Of a DNA stretch of 44,408 nucleotides, positions 1 to 11,267 are shown piece after piece (position 1 is the stretch's first letter; every line of letters starts with the position of its first letter). The translations under genes and the position numbers were made by a program. The stretch lies in NCBI GenBank assembly GCA_034698045.1, contig JAQGAU010000077.1, forward strand, positions 1-44,408, in the 5' to 3' direction. Below the pieces are notes generated by a model. That model was not told the DNA's origin, did no database searches, and saw only the letters and a list, made by a program, of their open reading frames with translations. This DNA comes from Paramacrobiotus richtersi. Its lineage: Eukaryota; Tardigrada; Eutardigrada; Parachela; Macrobiotidae.

Positions 1-508
1 CCACTGTAAATCCATGACACCATAGCCGGCTTGTACGCACAGAGTCGTGGTTATCCGATTTAATTTTCCCCCTTCTAAGTTAGGTAAAGTTATCGTGACG
101 GCCGCGGATGCGCTGTCAGAATAGCAGCAAAACATTTGCATCTTTACGACAACGCGGTGTGGAACGGTGAATTAGTCGAAACAGTTTTTGCATCTTCCCG
201 TGCGTACCCAGCTCACATCTGCAGATGTATGGTATAGGCAATCGTCAATGTCCCAAAGTTACAGATTATCGTCAGGCTGTCAAACTTAATTACGTATCCT
301 AATTCCGAGTATATTCTCCGAATATAGTTTATCTCCCAATTAAGTTAGCTACACTTTCTGTATTGTTAAGCGTTCTTTGTTGCAATTGCCTAAGTTATAA
401 ATTTTACATACTAAAGAGTAAAGATACCTTAAATACCTTCATTTTTAAGCTGCGGTGCGCGAAGAATGGGAAAGCAATTCCCGAGTTGTTACGGAAGAGT
501 TCCTCACA
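1..508. other. 5' flank of the p38-type kinase gene
   Basis: I see no convincing coding exon, repeat or RNA gene here. The reading frame of the first kinase exon is open back to 449, just after an AAG, so the mRNA may extend upstream or be spliced there. No promoter motif stood out. Confidence 0.4.
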
Positions 509-3500
509 ATGTTGGAATCGGAAACCAGTATCACGTATAATGCCCCAAAATATTACAAAATTAGACGCAATATCGGATCGGGAAGCTATGGATCTGTCGT
601 GTATGTATATGAAACTGCTCTTGAAAACTGTGCACTGGAAACATGATACACTTACACTAGATGCTTACATTTTTATATAGAAATTGAGTTACATATATAT
701 GTATGTAAAGTTCTGATGGACTTGTTAATTGTGATATAATCGTCCGGAAACGATTCACAAACTGCATCTTTTGTAGTTTGGCTGTGGATACACGGACTAA
801 GACTATGGTGGCAATCAAGAAACTTTCTCATCCCTTTCAGACAACTGTACATGCCCGCCGAACATTACGCGAACTCCGTTTAGCACAGCAAATCAAGCAT
901 CCTAATGTGCGTATACAGTATGTAAGACCCTGCCGAAGACGTACGGTACACAGAGCAATACTGACAGCCAAAGATAACTTTTAAAAAACCCATTCTATCT
1001 TATTGTGGACACGTCAGCTTTTTAACGGTAATAACCATCCACATTACCGAACGATTAGCGCAGAGATGAAATATTAAGCAACGGCAGATTTGCAAAGGCT
1101 GAATGAAAACATTCCTGGTCCGTCTCCGTTTTGAGTTTTACAGCAAAAAACGTGTGCAACGGTGTGTGAACATTGTCATTCTGCAGATTATTCCACTGCT
1201 GGATCTATTCATTCCACACCGTGACTGGACTGAATTTACTTCAGAAGACTTAAGGGAAAAGGAAGAAATTTACTTGGTAAGTGTTTACAGCGTTGCACTT
1301 GCGTTTCGTATTTCCACGTTCAATATGATCGATTTATTTTCGCCAGGTGATGCATTACGGCGGCCTCAGCTTACATAAACGCATTCAAGACAACTCCTTG
1401 ACAGTGGAACAGAAACACAGTATTCTCCATCAGATCATCTGTGGCACCGAGGTAAACTGCTACTTTCCAAGTGTAATCATCCCGATTCTGTACTATTTCC
1501 AACGTTAAATCTGAATTATGAAACCGACATTCTTAATCCTTCAGCTGTATTATTATCTTATTATTCTTACAGTACTTGCATTCCATCGGCGTCATACACC
1601 GGGTGAGCGCGCGCTTCCGTGTGACTACCGCAAAAGTTCGTCTTGATCGTAACAACCAACGACAATTCGGGAAATTTGTAGGATCTGAAGCCGTTTAACA
1701 TCGCAGTGGACGACAAGGGAGTCGCGTGTATTCTGGACTTTGGTTTGGCCAGAACGTCATCTGACAACACATCAAAAACCGGTATGCGAAGCGTTATTTT
1801 GGGTTTTGTATGTCGCAAACGTTTCCACAAGAAATTAATACATATGCACCCATTATTATAGAGCAATTGTCACTTACACCTTCGTTTATGCATGCAACTG
1901 CACATCTCGTTTTCATGTTTACGTTTTTGCGGACTTTTTAGTGTGTATTTTTTTCTACTTTTTTTTATCGTATACTTTTTTGTCTAATCTGGAAAAAGAT
2001 TCAAAATACCACATTCAACTTGAACTTGATGCAAGGCCGATAAAACTGAAGCGTCCAGGGAAAAGAAGCATAAAAACTTGATTAATGTATCATACATATA
2101 TTTGTGTTGCACATTAATCACGTGCTGTGCCGGCAAGTGACACCTAATGTTTTGGGCACTGCAGTACTACTGTACGTTATTTTCAGCAGTATTTTCTTGT
2201 CCGTTATTATGCAAATGTTTCACGAAGTTGAATGAGAAGTTTATCGTGACGTGTGTGGTCAAGAAATAAGCACGATTGCGATATAAACCACCTCGACACT
2301 TTTTTAGGTTACGTCGTGACCAGATGGTAAGCGACCGGGCTTGGCATGTCCCCAGTAACTATAGTGCACTATTGTTCACTGAATTGTTGCAATACTAGGT
2401 ACCGTGCACCGGAACTCGTGTATGGACTGGCTCTAACTGGCTCTCAAGCTGGGAATAGTTGTTATGATGCCGCCGGTATGTATTGTGTTTGTATTTGTTT
2501 CGTAACCAGATAGACCCCTTGTTCGGAGCCCGACTGCATACTACAAAAATCACAAGAAATTCAGCACTGCGATCTGTATAAATACCAAAACTCTGGAAAA
2601 GATATCGATAGGCAAGCTTTGTTACGGTAATCTCAGCCGTCGACTAAAACATTCCTTCCCCGGCTGTCGTTCTGCAGTTCGCTTCCACACGAACTGGTTT
2701 TCGGAGATCTCTTTCGCTGGTTCGGAAGACAATGAACTCTTTTAGATAGGCATAGATATCAGCGGATGCAAACAGAAACTTTCCATTGTTTCTCGATAGG
2801 GTCAATTCTTGTTTCCGCCATGATTTCCGGCACTGTCTTGGCTTCGTCGTAGTTCACCAACAACCGCACTGAGTTTCTTTGTGCCACTTGTACCTTTTTC
2901 CGGTGGTTGCTCGGCGGCCCCCGACCATACCGGTGCGCAGTAGGTCAGATGTGGTTCGACGAACGCGTGGACCGGCGTGGTACAGTATCGCACGCTCTCG
3001 TAGGTCATACGTAAGTGTGTACATTAATGACCAGAAGGAATGAATTAAACAGCAAAACAACTGGGTACCGAGACAGTTGCAGTGCGTCAGCGAAACGTTT
3101 AAACCGAGATATCGTCTCGAAATTTCTGGTTTGTCTTGAGTCTTTCATGATGGAACTCATACACGGTCAGAGCCGGCTCGAGGTGGGGGTTGAAGATCCT
3201 TTTCTCTCGGTTTGCCAGCAACAGAACACTACCCGTCAAGGTCACAGATCCTTCAGATTGACAGTACCCCCCGCTCGAAACGGCAAGTCATCGCAAGCTC
3301 GCCTAGCAGGGTTGTTTTGTCAGTTTTCCGTCTTACCGCCACAAGCACACTCAAACCAGTTTTAACCCGGTGGAGTGTTTGCGGAATGACGGCTGAGATC
3401 CATACGGATAGAAACTGGTTCCAAGTCCGTTCAAAGGTTATAATCATTTATGATGTCCAACAAACTGGATGGAATGCAGAGTTTTCGAGGTTGCCATCTT

Positions 3501-4940
3501 GGTTCCCCGATCCAAAATCAAACGGACACTAAGGCCATTTTTTTCAAGCGTCTCTCACGTTCACTGGAGGCAGCAGAACAAAAGCGCCTTATTCATTTCC
3601 TTGGTCAAATCTGTTATTTATATTTGCTTACTTTGCAGTGGATATATTCAGTATCGGGGCAATCATGGCGGAAATGGAGCTTCGGAGACCTTTCTTTTCC
3701 CTGAAAGACGATGAAAGTAGTTCACAACCTCGTCCACCCTGTAAGCGAGCCCGTATCGATAATAACCAGCAATCATAACAAGTGTTCTTTTGTGTTGTAA
3801 TTAGTGTTGGGGGCCATGAAACAGTTTAGCGCAGTCCTTAGTGTGATGGGACGCCCGGATAATGAGACGTGGCTGGAAACCGTCATTACCGAACTGGTAA
3901 TCAGTTATAATAACAGCTCGGGTAATCAGTATGGCAATGCGATATAGAGAAGACTTTACAATCTATTTATGCACGCTTATGAGTCTTCAGTAAACCATCT
4001 AATTTGCGCATGTTTAGTTTGATCGCGAACACATAAAGCAGGCGTTCCCAACCAAGTCTTTCGCTGACCTGTTTGGGATGTTTCGACGCGCGCACGCTCC
4101 CGGAATGTCGGCACCAGCATTTGACGGTCTTTCTGATGAAGGCAAGTGCCATTGCTGCGTTAATTTTTCTAACATGTATGAAACAAGCCAACTTTATTCA
4201 TCTCACAGTAACACTGCTTGCGCATTAAGATAACTGCGCGATCCGCGACGTAATGCGTTTAAGGATCGATCTTATATCGTTCATTAACCCTTGTGCTGAT
4301 ACCCGGCTTCGCGCCCAAACTGCGGCGGCATTGCATTTAACAATAGCAACAGAAAAACGCTGTTTTAAACATGATCCAGACCGTGGATCGCCTGATTTTG
4401 CAAAATGGTCTCGACCTATGTAATCAGTTAATTCAGCGAATCGCTACAAACACCCAGGATCTCGCAGGCTCTAGGATAAAACTTGCACTGGTTTGATCTG
4501 ACAGAGCGGTTTAGCGTGATCTTTTCCATTAAGCGGATTATTACAATTGTTAACTGCATTACACGTTAAAGTTGACTGTTTTACATGATTACAACGAACG
4601 TTTGAATAACATGAGTATTAGGATCTGAGTGCACCCGCACTTCAACCAAGAAGTTAATAAGATGTGAACACCGAGCCTCCCTGTATGTTAATCAGGTGTG
4701 GACCTCATGATCCGGATGTTAAACGTCAATCCCCGCGAACGTTTAACCGCTTCCGAGGCCCGGTGTCATCCGTACTTTCAAAGCGTTTCCGGTCACGCTG
4801 AACAGGCTACCGTCCAGTCTCCGAGTGGACATCTGATCAATCCGTTGCATGAAGAAGAAAATCCCGATGCTACTGCCGATCAGCTGAAACGTATGGCTTT
4901 GCTGGCAGTTCTAGTTGGTTTAGCTATCGAATTGCTGTAA
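509..4940 (+). CDS. p38-type mitogen-activated protein kinase, complete, 12 exons
   Basis: Exons by eye: 509-600, 777-906, 1187-1276, 1347-1451, 1573-1602, 1682-1781, 2308-2326, 2399-2475, 3639-3740, 3805-3896, 4018-4141, 4696-4940. All phases join into a 401-residue protein. Seen: glycine loop [13 protein letters not shown] lysine (about K45), HRDLKP (148-153), DFG (168-170), the p38-specific TGY activation motif (182-184), then TRWYRAPE. TGY places it in the p38 branch (ERK has TEY, JNK TPY), acting in cytosolic/nuclear stress signalling below MAP2Ks (family knowledge). Gatekeeper residue 106 is Met, as in p38 gamma/delta. KPFN replaces the usual KPSN. The last 15 residues (387-401) are strongly hydrophobic. 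The start at 509 is the first in-frame ATG; an upstream coding exon is possible. Introns are GT-AG except the last, which is GC-AG. Intron 8 holds a LINE end. Confidence 0.92.
2478..3060 (-). mobile_element. 3' end of a non-LTR retrotransposon (LINE), in a kinase intron
   Basis: Minus strand. The motif [15 protein letters not shown] (about 2970-2922) is typical of the stretch just after the reverse-transcriptase core in Jockey/CR1-like LINEs. It is followed by a basic region and by an end with a short repeated tail (TACAAA type) at 2478-2510. That end matches another copy at 8626-8740. The coding part reads in more than one frame (one phrase ends ILYHA in one frame and resumes in the next), so the copy is dead. 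It is 5' truncated; how far it extends beyond 3060 towards 3450 is unclear. Family assignment beyond LINE is inference. Confidence 0.7.
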
Positions 4941-5856
4941 TTGTGTTACGTAGCCACATACAAATGTTGCCTGTTTCTTGATGTCTGTGCAGGTGCAGTT
5001 TGGATGGAAATGCGAAATTTCCTTGGTTGACGACTTTGTTTAAAAGACCAGCAGGTCATTCGAGTATGATTGCAGTGCATGTGAATGTTGATGTACTGGA
5101 TCAATGACTTGGTACCAAATCGAAACAGTAGTTTGGATAAACTTCCTTCTTTGATTTATGTTATGTACTACCTGAGCAATCTTTATTATCATCTGATTTT
5201 TCTGTTTTGTTTTACTGTCTGGCCAGTGTTGTCCGTCATTCTTCAGATGTGGTTTTATTTTGTCACAAGGCTTTAAACATTGAGTAATTAATCATCAACT
5301 GTTTCGCTTTGGCGCGATTAATTGGAGCACTTCCATAAACTGCCACGGCGTTGAAAAACAAAATTCAGAGGCAAGAAATCGCGAAATTGTGATGTGAACA
5401 CAGCACACGTGACCATTCGAAATGGGGCTCCCTTTCTGCAGCCTAAAATATAGCAACGGGTTATGGTACAAGAGAACCGACACAGTACTGAACTCAGAAG
5501 AAAAACACTGCATGATCCTAGCAAAACCCGGAGTTTCATCGTAAATGACACTAGGACGAATCATGAATGTACTGTACGTCGAAATAGTAATGAAAAAGTT
5601 TAAGTTATGAATAGTCTACTCATAAGAGGTCTTGCTACGAGATCCCGCGAAATTTCTGTAAAGATTTCGAGTTCTTTTTTGTGCGAATGCACTGAAACCC
5701 TATACACATAGGAGTATTCAGTCGAAGTATGTAGAATAATCTGCGTTCGGAAACAAAAAGAAGCAGAACAGGCATCCGTACTAAAATCAGTTATTAAATT
5801 ACGAAAATTACTAAAATCAAAAACTTATGGCATTACAAAATTGAACAATTTTGCAG
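4941..5856. other. Intergenic, 3' flank of the kinase gene
   Basis: No exon or repeat recognised; short open frames here look like chance. It presumably holds the kinase 3' UTR, but I did not find a convincing polyadenylation signal. Confidence 0.4.
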
Positions 5857-6157
5857 GTTACGTTGTGACCAAGTGGTAAGGAACGCGGCTAGTACCACAG
5901 TGTACGCCAGCCTAATGTTTTCTAAAAAAAACAAGGTACCGTGCACCGGAACTGGTATACAGGCTAACTCCAAGCGATGTGAACCCACTTGGTATCAGCC
6001 GTTACGATGCGGCCGGTATGATACTTTACCGGAAAATTACCTATCTAAAAATAGTTTACCGCTGTCGGAGTTTGTTGTTCAATTTCTACAATTTTCAGTT
6101 GACATGTTCAGTATCGGAGCGATTATGGCGGAAATAGAGCTAGGCATACCACGATGA
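5857..6157 (+). pseudogene. Partial second copy of p38-type kinase exons 7-9
   Basis: Three exon-like segments, 5857-5875, 5936-6015 and 6099-6157, repeat kinase exons 7, 8 and 9 in order with the same intron phases (1-2, 2-1, 1-). They encode GYVVTKW, then YRAPELVY, then [15 protein letters not shown], and stop at 6155. Many differences from the intact gene are synonymous (CTC GTG TAT versus CTG GTA TAC), although the loop after YRAPELVY has diverged and is one codon longer. The acceptor before the middle segment is a weak purine-rich AAG. No glycine loop, catalytic loop or C-lobe exons accompany it, so it is a truncated tandem paralogue. Use as alternative exons is unlikely because it lies downstream of the intact gene's stop codon. 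Confidence 0.85.
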
Positions 6158-6800
6158 AATCACGCGACATCACAGGATTAAGTCGCCTGAGGAGCTTCTC
6201 GAACAATTTCAGGGGATATTTAGGACTCTTTCTGACCAAGGTACCTAGACACGGTACAGTACCTACCTTACCGAGGTGTAGGTGACAACAACAATCTCTA
6301 CAGTTCAAACTGAGTTTGCAGTGAAACGCATTTCTATTACTAACACTTTCGGCACAAGCGTTTCTACCATTCCCCCATCCCTGCATAACTGATTCTGAAC
6401 CTACGACATCTCGTGGCACAAATTACGTAGCAGCACATGTTGAAATACTGATCGTGTACTGGTCCACTATGAATACACTGTTAAGTGTTATAAGCCAACA
6501 AGGCAATGCCACCCCGTGTATCGTCGTGCGTGTTCGTCGCGCAGTTTGTTCCGCGTGGAACGCCCGAAGGTCAGAGTGAACTGATTCAGCAGAACGTTAA
6601 TTAATAAATTCGTTTTTTCGATATTTCCTTCTAACCGTGAATGTGGATATTGGTTAGCAATGATTTAACAGGACAGCCGAATAACATAACGACACTACTG
6701 TACAACAGAACAACCGCATATTTATAAAGTACCGATCATGAGCATAAATAAAGTGTTAAATTAGCTGCTAAATGGTAAAGATGTTGTTATCCGTGTGTAG
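6158..6800. other. Intergenic stretch
   Basis: Nothing recognisable until the malectin-like acceptor at 6798-6800. An AATAAA-like string lies near 6745 on the plus strand but belongs to no gene I can define. Confidence 0.35.
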
Positions 6801-7018
6801 ACATTCCCAAACTGGAAGCCCCGCCCCGCCGCGAGCAGGAAGAGGACCCTGAAGCGCGGGAGACGCGCGCCGACCCGGGAGCGGACGAAGTGGACAGTAA
6901 CTGGGCGTCGTCGCAGCCGCAAGTGCCCGCCGAGGAGCTCTAGGTGCCGGACACGTTGGGCCTGGACAAGTACTACCTCCTCATCGCCGTCCTCACCGCG
7001 TTTCTATTCAAGCTCAGA
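6801..7018 (+). pseudogene. Orphan copy of the last malectin exon (acidic linker and membrane segment)
   Basis: The sequence from the acceptor TGTGTAG at 6794-6800 onward closely matches 44363-44408, which follows a malectin-domain exon at the right edge. Read from 6803, it encodes IPKLEAPPRREQEEDPE and further acidic residues ending PAEEL at a TAG (6941-6943). The same frame reopens immediately with a hydrophobic stretch, DKYYLLIAVLTAFLF, that looks like malectin's single C-terminal membrane span. Malectin is an ER lectin for glucosylated N-glycans anchored by that span (family knowledge). No malectin-domain exon lies upstream, so this is a detached exon. The stop before the membrane span would give a soluble end even if transcribed. 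Confidence 0.7.
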
Positions 7019-7710
7019 ACTGGTGTTTTCTGTTTTGACACTTTTGGTGACATACCTGCAGCTGTTGTGTTCGTTTACATCGAGTTGACTAGAGTCAGTA
7101 TTGAAAATGGTTTAGTGATTTGTAGATACCGGTTTGATTGCAGTAGAATTTACTTGACGATTACGTTGTGAATTGTATTTAATACTGTTTGTTTAATATC
7201 CAGTTGCAGTGGCGATTACTATGGTACAAGTTCGTGCTCGTAAACAATACCATGATTATCAGGTATTTAACACATTCAGGAACAAGTGTCGAGCTCTCTA
7301 CGATCAGCATTTCGTTCCTGCTCGCACAGGTAAAAGCACCATCAGCTGCAAGTTTCTACCAATATGCAACAGTGAGACTTGACACTTAGCATTTTATGTG
7401 GTTGTACGTTGCAAATATACTGAGCATGACACACTTGGTTTTCGTTTCGGAGAGGTCCTGATTCAATGGTACTCACAACTGTCCATTTTTCATGAATTTA
7501 TTTTGAAATGTTTTTCTCACTTACACTTTGTGTAAACAAACGATCGTCGTTCAGTCCTGTGGTCACTATTCTTATATACACATGTCACATGTATACATAG
7601 TTACCATACTGTGACAGAAAAGGCATACCAGTAAAAGCCAATGAGCCGATCACCGATTCAGAGCCATGTTAAGCAAAGCCACAACTAGATCAGCAATTTT
7701 AGAAATTCAC
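7019..7710. other. Intergenic stretch left of the foldback element
   Basis: The open frame following the malectin exon runs to 7171 but loses similarity to anything I know. The rest is unremarkable. Confidence 0.3.
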
Positions 7711-8487
7711 AGAAACCAGATATCTTCTTCGTTGCTTTTGCACTGGAAAGAACACGAGAGATTGTCGGAAACACATACTTTGATTTATTTATTGTGTGTA
7801 TGCAGAATTGGCAAAACGAATTTGAAAAAAACAGTGAGGTCAGCACACTAAAGGCGGTCTCAGTGGCACTGCGCTACCCGTTTGTCACGTGGTAGGATTG
7901 TAAAAATTATAAAAAGTGTGTGTTTCGAAAAATTTTTGTAAAAATTTGTAAATTTTAGTGAACTCAAGAAAACTGTAAAACGTGTGAGTCCGAATTTTTC
8001 AATAAAGCGAAATGAATGAATTTTAGTGAACTCAAGAAAATTGTGAAACGTGTGAGTCCGAATTTTTCAATAAAGCGAAATGAATGCAACTTAATAAAAT
8101 TCGATGTGACTCGAGCGTTTTAGTACACTTTTCAACACTTAGGCGCGGCGCATTGTGCCGAAAGCGGGCCGAAATGCTTGAGAAAGGGTCATATTTTGAT
8201 TGTCGGCATTTGCTTCGATTTTTTGAGTTATTGGGACACAAGAAAATTGTAAAAAGTGTGTTATAAAATTTTTTTATTGTTTTAGTCATCCTACCACATG
8301 ACAAACGCGTAGCGCAGTGCCACTGAGACCGCCTTTAGTGTGCTGACCTCACTGTTTTTTTCACATTCGTTTTGCCAGTTCTGCATACACACAATAAATA
8401 AACCAAGGTATGTGTTTCCGGCAACTTGTTCGAGCTCTTTCCAGTGCAAAAGCAACGAAGAAGATATCTGGTTCCTGCGCAAACGAG
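7711..8487. mobile_element. Foldback / inverted-repeat element with arms of about 190 bp
   Basis: The left arm (about 7711-7900) and right arm (about 8285-8487) are inverted copies with only scattered mismatches. Shared strings include the arm start AACCAGATATCTTCTTCG and the inner CACTAAAGGCGGTCTCAGTG. The spacer of about 390 bp contains two copies of a 68-bp unit (7951-8018 and 8019-8086), each with TCAATAAAGCGAAATGAATG. No transposase is encoded. I did not find clear target-site duplications. Structure and size suggest a non-autonomous DNA transposon, or an inverted duplication. Confidence 0.75.
7951..8086. repeat. Two tandem copies of a 68-bp unit inside the foldback element
   Basis: Positions 7951-8018 and 8019-8086 are nearly identical, differing at only a few bases. 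Confidence 0.85.
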
Positions 8488-8625
8488 AGTCTCCCTTTCT
8501 TTCGTGGTAGACTGTAGTAGCCATGTCGTGCAAGTATCGAACTGCTATACAGTCAAACATATGATTCGTCAATTCCACCCTCAACGCAACCCACTTTCCC
8601 GCCCTGTTCAACCCCAAGAAAGCAG

Positions 8626-8740
8626 ACATGTATTTGTATTTGTATTTATTTCGTAACCAGACAAACCCCTTTGTGGGACATACCAAGTCCGATTGCATAC
8701 TACAAAATTCAAAAGAATTTTAACACTGCAGATCTGAACA
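8626..8740 (-). mobile_element. LINE 3' end, second copy
   Basis: On the minus strand this ends in GAAATAAATACAAATACAAA, a short-repeat tail. It aligns with 2478-2600: both share GTAGTATGCA, then a TCGG stretch, GGTTACGAAA and the tail. Little more than the 3' untranslated end is present. Confidence 0.7.
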
Positions 8741-8789
8741 ATATATGAGATGTACAATTTATCCATTACAGTTTCATGAAACCGACGAT

Positions 8790-9087
8790 TCACATCCAGA
8801 AGAGCTTTTGTTTTGCAAGATTTCCGGCAGGTAGCACAAGTCGAAATTTGATTTTTGTCAGTGGGTCAGTGACAACTTGGCGAGTTATGCTTAGAATGAA
8901 CTTTTCTCTTTTTTTTCTGGATTTCGCTCTGTTATGCCGATCGTAATGCGGCCTGAGTAGCTCTCGGAGTAATTTTGGACACTGGAAACTGTCTTCCGCG
9001 TTATGCGTGAACACGTGGCGGCCCATGTCGATGTTGGCTGTTCCGATCTTTTCGCAAAACATGCAATCCATTCGACACCCATGCTTC
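8790..9087 (-). CDS. Zinc-finger-like exon, unrecognised protein
   Basis: Minus-strand frame open from an acceptor-like TAG at 9088-9090 to a TGA at 8790-8792. It contains CMFCEKIGTANIDMGRHVFTH, spacing C-x2-C-x12-H-x3-H, a good C2H2 finger, then a degraded second finger-like stretch (FQCP to HYDRH) and a basic KSRKKREK segment. It could be the last exon of a DNA-binding protein or ORF1-like LINE material, since a LINE end begins about 50 bp downstream. No neighbouring exon was found. Function is not assigned. Confidence 0.4.
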
Positions 9088-10782
9088 TACATAGGAGAAA
9101 GATATCTTATTGAACAAAGAAACATTCGTTTCATCAATGAATCAGCAACAGAAAACAAAGTCGGCATTCTGCATGTGTCTTTGATAAAAAATGTTTCCAA
9201 AGTATTTTTAGCTACGATTTGTTAAATCTACTGGAAATTGCTTACCGCAGAGACATGCCGACGGTAAGCTTCGGTAGACGGTACGATGTATGCTTCAACG
9301 TAACCCAAAAATTTTCGTTCATCATTTCGCCGAATATTAAGATATCGCAATGCGCACACTTTTCAATGGGAAACTACTTTTTTCCATGCTCTTTTACATG
9401 CTGACCCGGCTCCCCAAGATATTCGAAGGCACATTTAAACGTTTCTACAGGCACACCCACGCCTGTAGAAACGTTTAAAGTAACAGATATGATAATAATT
9501 GTTGCGTTATGGGCAGATGAATGCCGCCCGAATATTTTAATCCGAAGTTCATCAATGCTTGGATAGGGCATTTACAGTTAGCGCTTTTTTTATGTCAGGC
9601 GATTGCGATATGAAACCGACAGTTGACCAGTTTCCCATTTACGCGTAATCGATTAATCTCACAGATCAGCATCAACTGGCATTTTATTTGGTAGTATTTT
9701 ATCTAACGTTAGCGCAAAGTTAACAGCAGTTGTAGGCGAGAAGGTTCTGTTTCATGTATTCTAAGGTGATAATTGTGACCTTCGTGCCCTGTACAGTAAA
9801 TGCATAATGGCAATAAATGCTCAAATGAATATTATTTGTACATCTTATCCTATGTTATCTTATATAATTGTCTAATGAAAACTGTTAATAGTTTCGATGT
9901 TACGCTGAAGTAATCTCGTACCGATGACATGATCCTTGCTATATTTACGCGCGGTTACCGCTAACAAGAAACGTAGTAAAGAGTGACAGCTTATAAGGAA
10001 GTGACAGTTCTGCGTGGCGGCCTTATGAAACGGGAAAAAAGCGTCGGTTTGCTTTTTGGCCTTGATACAGGACTTCGTTATATGCTGGGTATTTTGCATT
10101 GAACGATCTGTTCGCTCTGTTTTGATTGAACAAAATCGTCCGTATGACCTATAGCTGCTCGTCGCTGAATGGCGGAGGAACAGCGCAAATTCATTTCTGG
10201 CTGTCTATAAAATATACGCACATCGGAATCTTCGCACTTCGAACGGTTTTGCCGGTTAAAATCGTCTAAAATAAGTTAGACCTGGCCGGAGAGTCTGTTT
10301 TCGATTCGATTCTAAATATAGACCCCAAGAAACCCTGAGGCGGCAGCCGAAGGTGTTTCTTGTATTTTAATCCTCCCAGGAATGCGAGCGGCCAACAAAA
10401 GTATGCCTATCTGATGGGTTTTTTTTACAGCTCGAGACACACGTGCAGTTCCGAAATGAAAAAGGGTACTTCATGCATGCGGTTACTGGTTACAACATGC
10501 AGCCAACAAACTTCTTGACCCGCGAGAGTATGTCCAAGTTAGACCGATAAGGGTTCACCGGGTTTGAACCCGCGCTGAGTGTCTGACTCGGACTGCGCGT
10601 ACATGAAATGCGTACTTTACAAAAATGAAGACGCGAACTCTAAATAAACGTTAACAATACAGTTACGCAGAAGAATGTTAGTTCGTTTCTCTAGCTAACT
10701 TTTTCTCTTGAGACTTCTCGGGTTCAGTCACTTCTCCTCTTCTAAACACGATAAACGGATAAGGCAGGTTCCACTCAAAAAA
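9088..10782. other. Intergenic stretch
   Basis: Apart from the perfect hairpin at 9434-9479 I see nothing convincing. A GGTTCAAACCC-like box near 10559-10569 (minus) lacks the rest of a tRNA. Confidence 0.35.
9434..9479. repeat. Perfect 19-bp hairpin with 8-nt loop
   Basis: Arms 9434-9452 and 9461-9479 are exact reverse complements (TTTAAACGTTTCTACAGGC), with loop ACACCCAC. Confidence 0.9.
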
Positions 10783-11130
10783 TTAGGTGACTGCCATAAT
10801 TAAACAAGAGGTCGATTGTGGCATCTCAGTCCGTTGACCAAAAAATTCACAAGGGGTGCGGACACCGTCGGCAGTGATGAGCATGTCGGACATTTCCTTG
10901 GCTGAACGATAATAAAAACCATAGACAAAGACCCGCAAATTCATTAAGTAATATTTAAAGTAATTGTAGAAAATCCGCAAGCCACGCGCTGCAGTAGAGC
11001 ATACAGGGTAAGTTTTGTCAGCTGTCGAACATCGACATCCTTCGGGCTAGGGTGTCCAGAGGCAGAAAACGTCATTTCGCGGTAGCGCAAGCCGTCTCGC
11101 GGGTCCAGGGCCTCGGTGATGTTCAGGAGC
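10783..11130 (-). CDS. Two candidate exons of an unrecognised gene
   Basis: Minus strand. After an acceptor TTTGCAG, a GC-rich exon (from about 11130 down to about 11010) encodes LLNITEALDPRDGLRYREM and continues to QLTKLTL, with a donor-like GTATGC. A second stretch (about 10902-10783), after an acceptor TTCAG, encodes AKEMSDMLITADGVRTPCEF and ends at a TAA. The composition is protein-like and distinct from the AT-rich flanks. The splice phases of the two pieces do not match in the simplest joining, so the model is incomplete or the copy is decayed. I do not recognise the family. Confidence 0.35.
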
Positions 11131-11267
11131 TGCAAAGAATAACGCATTCTGTACAGCATCAGGTAGCAACTAATGCAGATGTTGATACCACCCCGTAGAA
11201 CACGTGATAATTTACGAGAATATCTGGTACATGTTTCGTATAATTGAAACCCCAACTGATTTGTGAG

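Noticed and set aside
10540-10620. tRNA on the minus strand, from a GGTTCAAACCC box
   Set aside because: No matching A box, acceptor stem or anticodon arm at the right spacing.
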